Shown piece after piece: positions 1 through 8,178 of a stretch of DNA of 41,371 bases; position 1 is the first letter of the stretch, and each line of letters starts with the position of its first letter. The position numbers and the translations under genes were made by a program. Origin of the DNA: Nitrosomonas sp. Nm84 (GTDB lineage: Bacteria; Pseudomonadota; Gammaproteobacteria; Burkholderiales; Nitrosomonadaceae); assembly GCF_003201565.1 (NCBI RefSeq), contig NZ_QJJP01000025.1:1-41371 (forward strand), written 5' to 3'. The notes under the pieces were generated by a model. That model searched no databases and had not been told where the DNA came from. It saw only the letters and a program-made list of their open reading frames with translations.

Positions 1-957
1 GTGAATAATGGTCCCGTTTATGTTCGCGTAGGGCGGCAAGAGTTGCTATATGGTTCACAAAGATTGATTTCCACTTTGGATTGGGTCAATACCCGTAGAA
101 CCTTTCAAGGGGTCAAAAGCTTCTGGCGCACACCGGAGTGGGATGTTGATGCATTCTGGGTACGTCCGATGATTACTGAAAAAGGTAATTTTGATAATTG
201 GGATACACAACAGAATTTCTTTGGCTTATGGGCTACACACAAACCGAAACCCGGCCACTTAATCGATCTCTATTTCCTCAGTCTGGAAAACGATCGGAAT
301 CTTACGCCAGCCAATGTAGCGCGAGGAAACATTCTGCAGGGTGATTCCCATGTTCATACATTGGGTGGCCGCTTTGCCGGGAATTTTGACAACCTTCTTT
401 ATGAATTGGAAGGTATGTATCAATTCGGGCGACGCTCCAATCTGGATATTTCCGCCTTTGCCGTGGCTACTGGTGTAGGCTATCGTTTACCACTGCCGAT
501 GAATCCGCAAGGCTGGATACGTTATGATTTTGCTTCCGGCGATGGCAGCTCTACCGATGGCAGAAGCAATACATTCAATCAACTTTTTCCATTCGGTCAT
601 TATTATTTAGGTTTCCTGGATCGGGTTGGGCGCCAAAATATGCATGATATCAATGCGCAAATTACCTTGAACCCCATGCCATGGATTACCTTTATCTCCC
701 AGTACCATCGATTCTATCTGGCGAATAATCGTGATTATTTATATAACGCGGCTGGCGTGGCCACACTCAGAGACATTACAGGTGAATCAGGTAGCCATAT
801 CGGGGACGAAGTAGATTTCCGGCTAAACCTGCATGTGAACCGTCATCAAGATGTATTGGTTGGCTATTCAAAAATGTGGAGTGGCGATTTCCTGAAAAAA
901 CAAGTCCCGGGAATCTCGCCTGACCTTTTCTATGTCCAATACAACATCCGTTTTTGA
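1..957 (+). CDS. alginate-export family outer-membrane porin (5' truncated by window)
   Basis: The reading frame is open from base 1, so the GTG at 1 is probably internal and the signal peptide and first strands lie outside the window. The 318 visible residues resemble the C-terminal two thirds of the alginate_exp porin family (usually about 450 residues). The stretch RVGRQELLYGSQRL followed by DWVNTRRTFQGVK is typical of that family, strands of alternating aromatic and polar residues follow, and the protein ends in a terminal Phe (YNIRF) as outer-membrane barrels do. Expected role: a passive outer-membrane channel for an anionic or sugar-derived solute. Family members in non-alginate producers often sit beside oxidoreductases, so alginate itself is not implied. 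The next gene starts 24 bp downstream, and an operon with the two cytochromes is likely. Family call is firm, substrate unknown. Confidence 0.82.
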   Translation: MNNGPVYVRVGRQELLYGSQRLISTLDWVNTRRTFQGVKSFWRTPEWDVDAFWVRPMITEKGNFDNWDTQQNFFGLWATHKPKPGHLIDLYFLSLENDRNLTPANVARGNILQGDSHVHTLGGRFAGNFDNLLYELEGMYQFGRRSNLDISAFAVATGVGYRLPLPMNPQGWIRYDFASGDGSSTDGRSNTFNQLFPFGHYYLGFLDRVGRQNMHDINAQITLNPMPWITFISQYHRFYLANNRDYLYNAAGVATLRDITGESGSHIGDEVDFRLNLHVNRHQDVLVGYSKMWSGDFLKKQVPGISPDLFYVQYNIRF

Positions 958-980
958 TAATTTAGACAAGGAAATTTTAA

Positions 981-1703
981 ATGATGCGCTGCTTTATTCT
1001 ATTGGTATTTTTCTATATCACTGGTGTGGCAAATGCTCATGGCGGCACACCGGTTAAAGTGCCTGATACGATGGCCGAGCGTGTTAAGGCTTGTATCATT
1101 TGTCATGGCGCTGAGGATAAAGTAGGGCGCGATGCCTATTATCCTCGCATAGCAGGTAAACCCCAGGGGTATTTGTTTAATCAGTTACGCGATTTCAGGG
1201 ATGCTCGGCGCTATTATCAGCCGATGGCCACTCTGCTGGAGAATATGACAGACGAGTACTTGTTGGAAATAGCTCAATATTTTTCTGCGCTACAGTTGCC
1301 CTATCCTGCACCTGAGCAGATTCATATGCAACCCGAAGAAATCAAGCTGGCAGAACGGCTTATCTATTCGGGGAAGCCAGAGAAGGATATTCCGGCATGC
1401 AGCGCCTGTCATGGCGATATTTTAATGGGCGTGGAGCCTGCTATTCCGGGTTTGCTAGGATTGTCTCGCGCGTATATTACGGCACAGCTCGGCGGATGGC
1501 GCAACGGAGGCATTATGCGGGGTCAGGCAGCGAATTGCATGTCTGAGATTGCGCAGCAGTTGACTGACGAAGAAGCCAATGCAATTGCGAAATGGCTGGC
1601 GAGTCAATCTGTTTCAGGAAAACCCAGTCCATTCAATGTGCTTTCATCTGAACTGGCACATCGTTGCAGCCAAACCATTCTGGAAAACGGAGGTGAGAAA
1701 TGA
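981..1703 (+). CDS. diheme c-type cytochrome (cytochrome c4-like)
   Basis: A 240-residue exported electron carrier. Residues 1-19 form a signal peptide ending in ANA. Two heme-binding motifs are visible: CIICH at 38-42 and CSACH at 140-144. They lie in two similar halves (ARIAGKP/QLRDFRDARR in the first, PGLLGL/QLGGWRNGG in the second), the two-domain layout of cytochrome c4 and related periplasmic diheme cytochromes. It probably passes electrons in the periplasm from the downstream triheme protein or a dehydrogenase outside the window. Its stop overlaps the next start (ATGA at 1700-1703), so translational coupling with the triheme cytochrome is likely. A Met distal ligand for each heme is plausible (M in MATLLENM and MRGQAANCM) but cannot be proven by eye. 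Confidence 0.85.
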   Translation: MMRCFILLVFFYITGVANAHGGTPVKVPDTMAERVKACIICHGAEDKVGRDAYYPRIAGKPQGYLFNQLRDFRDARRYYQPMATLLENMTDEYLLEIAQYFSALQLPYPAPEQIHMQPEEIKLAERLIYSGKPEKDIPACSACHGDILMGVEPAIPGLLGLSRAYITAQLGGWRNGGIMRGQAANCMSEIAQQLTDEEANAIAKWLASQSVSGKPSPFNVLSSELAHRCSQTILENGGEK

Positions 1704-2980
1704 GGCGTCTAACGATGATACTCATGGCCAGTAGCTGGATATGCGCTGCTTTGTTGTGGGGGGGGATCGTATTTGCTGCAGATACGGTTGCTGACGAACC
1801 TAAACACCCCACCGGAACGCAACAAGTAGTGCATGGCGCTTATTTGGCCCGCGTTGGCAATTGCATGGGATGCCATACGACTAAAAGTGGTCAGCCGTTT
1901 GCGGGTGGACGTCGCTTGTCGACATCATTCGGTATTTTTGTGACACCCAATATTACGCCCGACAAAGAAACGGGAGTTGGCCTTTGGAGTGAGGAAGATT
2001 TTTGGCAAGCGCTGCATCAGGGCAAGTCGCGTGATGGGCGGCTGCTTTATCCTGCTTTTCCCTATACCGAATATACTAAGGTAACGCGGCAAGATGCCAA
2101 TGCAATTTTTGCTTATCTGCAATCGCTACCGGCTGTTTCGCAATCCAACCCGCCGCATGATATCTCCTTCCCCTATAACTTCCAACCATTGCTAGCCATC
2201 TGGCGCGCATTGTATTTTAAGGCAGGCGTTTATGAACCGAACCAATCCCAGAGTGAAGTCTGGAATCGTGGCGCTTATCTGGTGCAGGGATTAGGTCATT
2301 GTAATGCCTGCCATAGCACTCGTAATGTATTAGGCGCCAGTCAGGACGATGCGCTGACGGGAGGACAAATCATGGGTATGAATTGGTATGCGCCATCCCT
2401 GTCTTCGCAATTGGAAGCGGGTGTGGGCGATTGGGCTATCGAAGAAATCGTTGCATTGCTAAAAACGGGCATAACAAAACGCGCTGTAGCTTCAGGTCCC
2501 ATGGCCACTGTCATAAGACAAAGCCTGCAATATGTATCGCAAGAGGATATTCACGCCATGGCAGTGTATCTAAAATCACTTACAGAAAATGAAAGCGGTA
2601 ATGCACCTGGTGTCAGTTTCTCGGTGATGTCGGGTAGCTTACGGAAACATTTAGATTTGGGTGGGCAATTGTATGAAAAATATTGCCAAACATGTCATGG
2701 CGCTGACGGCAAAGGCATGCCGGGCATTTACCCTGCGCTGGCTGGTAATCGCAGTGTGACGATGAAGTCGCCATTGAACGCCATTCGCAGTGTGTTGAAT
2801 GGTGGCTATCCAGCCACAACGACGGAAAATCCCCGGCCCTATGGAATGCCACCGTTCCAGCAGATTTTGCGTAATGAAGAAGCAGCACTCGTGGTGTCGT
2901 ATATCCGCAATGCCTGGGGAAATCGTGGCAGCTTGGTGACGGCAGTGGATGTTGACCGAAGTAAAGGTGGGGAATATTAG
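1700..2980 (+). CDS. triheme c-type cytochrome, alcohol/gluconate dehydrogenase cytochrome-subunit type
   Basis: A 426-residue exported protein with a signal sequence (residues 1-27, hydrophobic ICAALLWGGIVFA) and three heme sites: CMGCH at 55-59, CNACH at 201-205 and CQTCH at 329-333. The order of three cytochrome domains, the GRRLSTSFGIFVTPNITPD segment after the first heme and the GxYPALAGN segment after the third match the membrane-bound cytochrome subunit of quinoprotein alcohol dehydrogenase and flavin gluconate or sorbitol dehydrogenases. These pass electrons from the periplasmic dehydrogenase to ubiquinone. No dehydrogenase subunit is visible here; it may lie upstream of base 1. The start is the ATG overlapping the stop of the diheme gene. 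Confidence in the family is high; the physiological donor is unknown. Confidence 0.85.
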   Translation: MRRLTMILMASSWICAALLWGGIVFAADTVADEPKHPTGTQQVVHGAYLARVGNCMGCHTTKSGQPFAGGRRLSTSFGIFVTPNITPDKETGVGLWSEEDFWQALHQGKSRDGRLLYPAFPYTEYTKVTRQDANAIFAYLQSLPAVSQSNPPHDISFPYNFQPLLAIWRALYFKAGVYEPNQSQSEVWNRGAYLVQGLGHCNACHSTRNVLGASQDDALTGGQIMGMNWYAPSLSSQLEAGVGDWAIEEIVALLKTGITKRAVASGPMATVIRQSLQYVSQEDIHAMAVYLKSLTENESGNAPGVSFSVMSGSLRKHLDLGGQLYEKYCQTCHGADGKGMPGIYPALAGNRSVTMKSPLNAIRSVLNGGYPATTTENPRPYGMPPFQQILRNEEAALVVSYIRNAWGNRGSLVTAVDVDRSKGGEY

Positions 2981-3008
2981 TAGAAAACTAACATTGTATT
3001 ATTGTTAG

Positions 3009-3147
3009 TAGGTCGCTGAAAAACTATCTGCGTAGCCGCTGCGGTGTTAAAAACAGGCTCAAAATGCTCATTTATTAAGCATAAACTGCGCTTTCTCGCC
3101 CGTTCTTGCCTTGCATCGGCTGCCTCGAATACGTTTTTCAACGGCCT
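3009..3147. repeat. MITE-like element, family A copy 1
   Basis: The ends are imperfect terminal inverted repeats: AGGTCGCTGAAAAAC at 3010-3024 and, on the other strand from 3147 inward, AGGCCGTTGAAAAAC. The element is flanked by the 5-bp direct repeat GTTAG (3004-3008 and 3148-3152), as expected of a target-site duplication. It carries no gene. The same sequence recurs in inverse orientation at 8582-8722, sharing the ends and the internal blocks CAGTTTATG, TTGAGCC and GTTTTTAACACCG. It behaves like a non-autonomous element mobilised by a transposase encoded elsewhere; the parent transposon is not in the window. Confidence 0.75.
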
Positions 3148-3164
3148 GTTAGCGCTTAACTGAC

Positions 3165-3200
3165 TCAGACAATCCCCCGACGATGCAGGGGACTGTCTGA
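3165..3200 (-). terminator. strong hairpin just after the HtrA-like gene
   Basis: Arms at 3165-3177 and 3188-3200 pair in 12 of 13 positions around a 10-nt loop and begin one base past the stop codon of the minus-strand protease gene. There is no run of T on either side, so it is not a classical intrinsic terminator. It could act in mRNA 3'-end protection or help Rho-dependent termination between the convergent cytochrome and protease operons. Confidence 0.4.
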
Positions 3201-3201
3201 T

Positions 3202-4356
3202 TCACTCACCGGGTTGCAACGTAACCGGCACCTCAACTGTCTCACCTTTCCGCAGCACGGTGATCTTAACGGTATCGCCAACTTTATAACTATCGATGCG
3301 TGCAAGCAATTTATCCACTGAATCAATGGATTTTCCTTCAACGGCAATGATAATGTCGTTTGCGATGATGTTACCTTCCGGCGTGAGTGTTGCGCCTTTG
3401 AGGCCGGCTGAATCGGCTGCTGATCCAGGACTGATACTCAATATCACGACACCGGCTATTTTCAAGCGTTCTGTCAGGCGGCTATTGAGTTTTCCATCGA
3501 CGGTAATGCCCATCGCCGGGCGAATATATTTGCCTCGGCTGATAACCTGGGGCACAACACGATTGACGGTGTCGACGGGTACGGCAAAACCAATGCCGGC
3601 ACTGGCGCCGCTGGGGCTGTAAATGGCGGTATTGATGCCGATCAGACGGCCTGCGGAATCCAATAATGGGCCGCCGGAATTGCCCGGATTGATAGCAGCA
3701 TCGGTTTGGATCAAGTTGTCGATGGTGCGTCCGTCGCCGCTGGGCAGCGCTCTATCCAGCGCTGAAATGATACCGGTTGTCAGTGTCCAGTCCAGACCGA
3801 AAGGGTTGCCGATGGCGAATACTTTCTGACCTACCTTGAGATCATGGCTGCTGCCGAGTGGAACGGGGGTCGGCCGTTGGAAGCCGACACCGATCCTTAG
3901 CACGGCAATATCATGTGCCGGGCTGGCGCCGACCAGGGATGCCTTATAATCGCGTCCGTCGGCCAGGCGCACAATGGCCTCGCTGGCGCCTTTAATGACA
4001 TGAAAATTGGTAATGATATGCCCATGATCATCCCAGATAAAACCTGAGCCGTTACCGCTCGGGACGGAAAAAATATTGCGCGTCCATGCATCCATGACGC
4101 GCTGACGAGTGGTGATAAACACGACTGAGTCGCGTGAATTTTCAAATAACTCAATGGTGCTTTTTTCGTCTTCAGCCAGATTGCCACGTGCCTGGACTAC
4201 CCGCGGTTCGGTATTTTCCTTGTCTTTGCCGGTAAAGTAATCCGGGTGAAGCGCATCCGGAAAGTAGTGATACAGGAAACTGTGCAGAAACAGCGTCAAC
4301 AATACCACCGACAATGAAATCCAGATTAAACGGGGTAGAAATCCGTTATTGGGCAT
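3202..4356 (-). CDS. membrane-anchored HtrA/DegS-like serine protease with one PDZ domain
   Basis: A trypsin-like periplasmic protease of the HtrA family, 384 residues from the chosen start. One N-terminal membrane segment (about residues 10-31) anchors it to the inner membrane, followed by the protease domain with the full catalytic triad: H119 (TNFHV), D149 (AHDIAVLRI) and S227 (NPGNSGGP). A single PDZ domain covers about residues 290-380. One PDZ plus an anchor is the DegS-like layout rather than DegP. I chose ATG 4356 because AAGGAG lies 9 bases upstream; the longer frame to 4443 would run into the thioredoxin gene. It follows trxC by 43 bp and likely shares its transcript. Expected role: cleavage of misfolded envelope proteins or a stress-signalling cleavage; a DegS role in sigma-E activation cannot be decided. 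Confidence 0.9.
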   Translation of the reverse strand: MPNNGFLPRLIWISLSVVLLTLFLHSFLYHYFPDALHPDYFTGKDKENTEPRVVQARGNLAEDEKSTIELFENSRDSVVFITTRQRVMDAWTRNIFSVPSGNGSGFIWDDHGHIITNFHVIKGASEAIVRLADGRDYKASLVGASPAHDIAVLRIGVGFQRPTPVPLGSSHDLKVGQKVFAIGNPFGLDWTLTTGIISALDRALPSGDGRTIDNLIQTDAAINPGNSGGPLLDSAGRLIGINTAIYSPSGASAGIGFAVPVDTVNRVVPQVISRGKYIRPAMGITVDGKLNSRLTERLKIAGVVILSISPGSAADSAGLKGATLTPEGNIIANDIIIAVEGKSIDSVDKLLARIDSYKVGDTVKITVLRKGETVEVPVTLQPGE

Positions 4357-4399
4357 GAATGTTAGCTCCTTTATTTTTTGTTGATATTGACCATTGCGG

Positions 4400-4831
4400 T
4401 TATTTATTTGCTGTCTGTGCCCATCGCACCAGATCGTGTTCACTCATGGCGCCTGATTGCCGAGCAATTTCCCGGCCACCGTTAAATAGTACCAAAGTCG
4501 GGATGCTGCGAATGTTGTAACGAGCGGCCAGTCCCTGTTCTTCTTCCGTATTAACTTTAACCAGACGCATCGCCGGTTCCAGTGTGGCGGCTGCTTTGGC
4601 AAATGCCGGTGCCATCATGCGGCATGGACCGCACCACGGCGCCCAGAAGTCGACCAGTATCGAAATATTATTGTTGGCAATGTGCCGATTGAAGTTGCTT
4701 TCAGCGAGCTCAATCGGTTGCGCGGTAAACAATGTCTGATGGCAAGCGCCGCATTGGGGCGAGGCATCGAGGCGATCAGTCGGTACGCGATTGGTGGCAT
4801 GGCAGTGTGGGCACACGATATGTAAAGACAT
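4400..4831 (-). CDS. trxC: thioredoxin 2 (TrxC)
   Basis: A 143-residue cytoplasmic disulfide reductase. The N-terminal zinc-binding module has two cysteine pairs, C7/C10 and C27/C30, which separates TrxC from TrxA. The thioredoxin fold follows with the active site WCGPC at 66-70 and the cis-proline region RSIPTLVLF. TrxC enzymes reduce disulfides in oxidatively damaged proteins and, in enteric bacteria, belong to the OxyR peroxide response. Here the gene lies between the CbpA/CbpM chaperone pair and an HtrA protease, all on the minus strand, suggesting a stress-response block, although a repeat element separates it from cbpM. No signal peptide. The identification is secure. Confidence 0.93.
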   Translation of the reverse strand: MSLHIVCPHCHATNRVPTDRLDASPQCGACHQTLFTAQPIELAESNFNRHIANNNISILVDFWAPWCGPCRMMAPAFAKAAATLEPAMRLVKVNTEEEQGLAARYNIRSIPTLVLFNGGREIARQSGAMSEHDLVRWAQTANK

Positions 4832-4857
4832 GAGCGGTTTTTCCTTTTTATTTGTAT

Positions 4858-4981
4858 TAAGGAGCCTTCTAAATAACGGTCATTTCGAGCATAGCGAAAA
4901 ATCTATCGTTAACTCCAGAGAGATTCCTCGCTGTCGTTTGGGTTTGGAATGACAAAATGTGGATTATTTAGAGGCGCCTTA
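4858..4981. repeat. MITE-like element, family B
   Basis: A 124-bp element in the gap between cbpM and trxC. Its ends are near-perfect inverted repeats: TAAGGAGCCTTCTAAATAA at 4858-4876 and, read inward from 4981 on the other strand, TAAGGCGCCTCTAAATAA. Inside is a second inverted pair, GTCATTTCGAGC near the left and GGAATGAC near the right, a pattern known from many interspersed palindromic repeats in proteobacteria. No coding capacity. Unrelated in sequence to the elements at 3009 and 8582. It may separate or modulate transcription between cbpAM and trxC. Confidence 0.65.
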
Positions 4982-4992
4982 CAAGCATTTTC

Positions 4993-5310
4993 CTAATCTT
5001 CATCCAGTTTAGTTGCTTTCAGGCGGGTGCGCAGTAGCTCAATTTCTTCGATCATATCGGCAACCAAGCCAGCCAATTCCGGATTGCATTCGAAATTTCT
5101 TTCAACCGTGATGATTCTTTTGACACGAATGAAGCTACGACTATCGAATAGCCATGAGGCAGGATCAGCAGTGCGTGGATCTTCATTCAGCAACAGGCCC
5201 CATTGAACGCGCTCAATCACCCATTCACGGCTGACCTGACAGCTTCTTGCCAGCTCATCCAGACTGAGCCTGGTATCCTCAAGTAAAATGACATCAATTT
5301 CGTGCGACAT
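4993..5310 (-). CDS. cbpM: chaperone modulator CbpM
   Basis: A 105-residue protein of the CbpM family. It begins with a MerR-like helix-turn-helix (LSLDELARSCQVSREWVIERVQWGLL, about residues 16-41) and ends in a long helix (about 78-102, rich in E, L and R) typical of CbpM. CbpM binds the J-domain of CbpA and inhibits both its DnaK stimulation and its DNA binding. The start lies 3 bp after the cbpA stop, matching the conserved cbpA-cbpM operon. Position and pattern together make the call firm although the protein is short. Confidence 0.85.
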   Translation of the reverse strand: MSHEIDVILLEDTRLSLDELARSCQVSREWVIERVQWGLLLNEDPRTADPASWLFDSRSFIRVKRIITVERNFECNPELAGLVADMIEEIELLRTRLKATKLDED

Positions 5311-5313
5311 GGC

Positions 5314-6258
5314 TCAGACTCCGAGATGTTGGCGCGGATTGAACGCTAATTCCTGCGCCATGGTTTGGTAGAACTCGCGTTCTTTGGATGTGGTAACAGG
5401 TGGTAGCACAACTTCCAGCACCAGATACAGGTCGCCGGGATTGGCGGCAGGGATGCCGCGTCCTTTTAATCGCAGCTTGCGGCCTGATTGGGAATTTTCC
5501 GGCACTCGCACTTCCACCAGGCCGTCCGGCACTGGTATTTTAACTGTAGCACCCAGCGCAGCTTCCCAGGGCGCGATCGGCAGTGCGGCATAGACATCTT
5601 TGTTTTCAATCCGATAACGGCCGTGCGGTTTGAAGTGAACTTCCAGGAACAAGTCTCCGGCGGCCTCTCCAGCATGGCCTGGGCCACCCTGTCCGGCCAA
5701 CCGGATTACCTGTCCGGCATGAACGCCTTTGGGAATGCGGACGTTTAGTGTACGTTCGGCGAGCACAGTGCGTCCTTGGTCGTCGAGTTTGGGCATGCGC
5801 AATGTCAGGCTGCGGGTTGCGCCGTGATAAGTATCTTCCAAGTCGAGCATGATTTTGGCGTGATGGTCTTCGCCGCGCATGCGATGGTGAGCCTGCCGGG
5901 CACCTCCGCCCATTTGTTTGCCGAATAATTCTGCAAAGAAATCACTGAAATCTGCAGTCTGGGCGCCGCTAAATCCCTGTCCGCTGAATTCAAAACCTGC
6001 GTCCCAGCCAGGTGGCGGTTGAAAATCGCTACCCGCCTGAAATCCTCGTTGTCCCAGTTGATCATAAGCCGCGCGTTTTTCCGGATCGGAAAGCACTGTA
6101 TACGCTTCATTCACTTCTTTCATTTTGTGCTCGGCGTCGGTTTCCTTGGAAACATCCGGGTGATACTTACGCGCTGAACGGCGAAATGCTTTTTTGATTT
6201 CTTCTGCCGTTGCATCGCGTGAAACGCCAAGTGTCTGGTAATAGTCCTTGAATTCCAA
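5314..6258 (-). CDS. cbpA: DnaJ-class co-chaperone CbpA (curved-DNA-binding protein)
   Basis: A 314-residue type II J-protein. Residues 5-70 form the J-domain with the HPD motif at 33-35 that stimulates DnaK ATPase. A Gly/Phe-rich linker follows (GFEFSGQGFSG), then two C-terminal beta-barrel client-binding domains with IPKGVHAGQVIRLAGQGG and VPDGLVEVRVPENSQSG. There are no CxxCxGxG zinc repeats, so it is CbpA and not DnaJ. It cooperates with DnaK and can coat curved DNA in starved cells. It is the first gene of the cbpAM pair. The roughly 200 bp upstream (6259-6458) hold no gene and presumably its promoter. Confidence 0.93.
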   Translation of the reverse strand: MEFKDYYQTLGVSRDATAEEIKKAFRRSARKYHPDVSKETDAEHKMKEVNEAYTVLSDPEKRAAYDQLGQRGFQAGSDFQPPPGWDAGFEFSGQGFSGAQTADFSDFFAELFGKQMGGGARQAHHRMRGEDHHAKIMLDLEDTYHGATRSLTLRMPKLDDQGRTVLAERTLNVRIPKGVHAGQVIRLAGQGGPGHAGEAAGDLFLEVHFKPHGRYRIENKDVYAALPIAPWEAALGATVKIPVPDGLVEVRVPENSQSGRKLRLKGRGIPAANPGDLYLVLEVVLPPVTTSKEREFYQTMAQELAFNPRQHLGV

Positions 6259-6458
6259 ATCGATTCTCCCTGTTTGTCACGCTGTCACATCAATATTATG
6301 ATGGCTTTAAATCGGATCGTGAAGCTTATTTGCGAACATTAAATCTGCTATGTATTTGCGTTCAAATGGGTCCGCTGTGCTGATTTATCAAGTACATCAA
6401 GATACGCTTGTCATTAGCGAATGGTTAACTGGAATAAAGAAGCGCCTGCTTTCGATGT

Positions 6459-7625
6459 TCAGAACGGTCCGGTTATTTCGAATATCACGCCGTCTTCAGC
6501 CAACCCGGTTTTGCCGCGCTGTGAGCTGAAATATAAGCGCGAGCCATCGGGACTGAAGGCCGGCCCGGTGATTTCCGAATTATCATGACCGATGACTTGT
6601 AACACCGGAGCAATCTTATCCACGGTCAAGGCAACGATCTGCATGTTGCCTTTATCTTCGGTTACCAGCAATTCACCCGCCGCATTGCCGGTGATATTGT
6701 CAACACCCGTGAGTACAGGCCGTAAAAATAATGCTGCATTGTAAATAATCATGAGATGACGATAGCGAACATGATATGCCCATACGCGATCATCGCCTTT
6801 GGTCGCAAAGTAAACAACATCCTGGTGATACCAAATGCCTTCTCCGCCATTAAACCGAGTGCAATGGGCGATCTGTTTGCGCGTCGGTGTCGTGGTTGCC
6901 AGTGGATCGGGGAGAGGGTGCCAACGTACTTCACCGATACTTCCATCAATGACTTCAGCGACTTCTAAAACTCCGGTGTTCAAATCGGGATTGCCTGCGG
7001 CATCCAATGCATGTGCGGTATAACGGTACAGGCATCCATCCGACTCATCTTCAGTGAGATACAGCTGTTTTCTTTGCGTATCGACCGCCACTGCTTCATG
7101 CCTGAATAGCCCCAGCGCGTTTCTCATTTGCGCCGCTTTCTGACCAAACGGATCACATTCCCACACCCGGCCTTTTTCAATTTCCTCGCACGATAGCCAG
7201 GTTTGCCACGGCGTCTGCCCGCCTGCACAGTTGCGATTGGTATGACTCAAAATACTATAGGCATCAATGATTTCTCCTTGGCGACTGAACCGTAGCGCAC
7301 CTACACCGCCTGTTTTATTGTCGATCTCGCTATTCGAAACATAAATCCATCCGCCCTCTGCGGTGGCAAAGATAGCTCCGCCATCTGGAGCCGCATGCCA
7401 ACGATAGCCAAAAAGCGTTTGACCGGATTGCGCCACGATACGGGAGGTAAATCCTGCGGGCAAACGCACGCCGTTTGGATCGGGCGGCAGAAGCTCACCT
7501 AATGATGCTAGCGACAAAGAGGCCGCTTGGATGGGATTGGGTAACAGTGTGTTACCAAAAAACGCGCTTAATCCAATAAAACCGTATTGCAATAACCTGC
7601 GTCGTTGTGCGTCAAATGTGTTCAT
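6459..7625 (-). CDS. Tat-exported PhoX/DUF839-like phosphatase family protein
   Basis: About 388 residues from the chosen start. The N-terminus has a twin-arginine-type signal (QRRRLLQYGF, then a hydrophobic stretch ending near IQAAS), so it is probably exported folded. The body reads as a beta-propeller of the PhoX/DUF839 family: LPAGFTSRIVAQSG, GALRFSRQGEI, TPWQTWLSCEE, HEAVAVD, YLTEDESDGCLYRY, EGIWYHQDVVYFATKGDDRVW and a late SPDGSRLYFSSQRG. Family members use Ca and Fe to hydrolyse phosphate esters, but many DUF839 proteins are uncharacterised and the substrate here is unknown. I chose ATG 7625 over 7655 because the signal begins cleanly there. Upstream and divergent is a small membrane protein gene. 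Confidence 0.72.
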   Translation of the reverse strand: MNTFDAQRRRLLQYGFIGLSAFFGNTLLPNPIQAASLSLASLGELLPPDPNGVRLPAGFTSRIVAQSGQTLFGYRWHAAPDGGAIFATAEGGWIYVSNSEIDNKTGGVGALRFSRQGEIIDAYSILSHTNRNCAGGQTPWQTWLSCEEIEKGRVWECDPFGQKAAQMRNALGLFRHEAVAVDTQRKQLYLTEDESDGCLYRYTAHALDAAGNPDLNTGVLEVAEVIDGSIGEVRWHPLPDPLATTTPTRKQIAHCTRFNGGEGIWYHQDVVYFATKGDDRVWAYHVRYRHLMIIYNAALFLRPVLTGVDNITGNAAGELLVTEDKGNMQIVALTVDKIAPVLQVIGHDNSEITGPAFSPDGSRLYFSSQRGKTGLAEDGVIFEITGPF

Positions 7626-7733
7626 GGTATCAGTAACCTTAGTGAGCCATCCCACGAGTCATCGTTCTTGTGGTTATAGATAGTTTACAATACCGAATTA
7701 TTAAATGACCATTAATTATGAGAATGATTCACA

Positions 7734-8111
7734 ATGATTCAACTACTTAAACCGCTGGTATCTTTCTTGATGTTTTTGATTGTTACGCTGGCGATGAGCA
7801 CGATTTTGTCGATCACGACCAGTTATCCAACTTGGTTATGCGCGATTTTTTCGCTAGTTTGTGCAGTACTGGTAGGTCGGTCTGCATGGAAACTGGTTGC
7901 CGGAGAGAAAATGAGTGTCGGGATTGCAGTCGTCAGCGGTGCGCTGATGCTCGGCGGACTATGCTTTGTGATTGGCTTTTTTGGTCCCATGGTGTTTGCT
8001 AAGGATACCAGTCAAGGGCCATTGATTGGGCTATTCATCGCTGCGCCACTAGGCGTGATTATGGGGGCAGTCGGTGGCTATCTCTATGTTTCTAGACAGT
8101 ATGGCGACTGA
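7734..8111 (+). CDS. small integral membrane protein, function unknown
   Basis: A 125-residue protein almost entirely hydrophobic, with about four membrane segments: residues 7-28, 34-52, 62-90 and 101-120, ending in a short polar tail. I recognise no family. It is divergent from the PhoX-like gene with about 108 bp between them and is followed at once by a good terminator hairpin, so it is probably a single-gene transcript. The conserved hydrophobic pattern and the terminator support a real gene; the role is unknown. Confidence 0.6.
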   Translation: MIQLLKPLVSFLMFLIVTLAMSTILSITTSYPTWLCAIFSLVCAVLVGRSAWKLVAGEKMSVGIAVVSGALMLGGLCFVIGFFGPMVFAKDTSQGPLIGLFIAAPLGVIMGAVGGYLYVSRQYGD

Positions 8112-8114
8112 TAA

Positions 8115-8138
8115 CACCTCGCTGCTTGCGGCGGGGTG
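8115..8138 (+). terminator. intrinsic terminator after the small membrane protein gene
   Basis: A GC-rich hairpin starting four bases past the stop codon at 8109-8111. It has a 10-bp stem with two G-U pairs (CACCTCGCTG against CGGCGGGGTG), a 4-nt loop CTTG and a CTTTATT tail. It fits a Rho-independent terminator for the plus strand. Confidence 0.7.
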
Positions 8139-8178
8139 CTTTATTGAATCTCGTTTTAGAAAAACTGGCAGGCCGTGA

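Noticed and set aside
4357..4443. N-terminal extension of the HtrA-like protein by 29 residues
   Set aside because: Overlaps the trxC coding end and lacks a ribosome binding site; the inner ATG 4356 has AAGGAG at good spacing and begins the membrane anchor.
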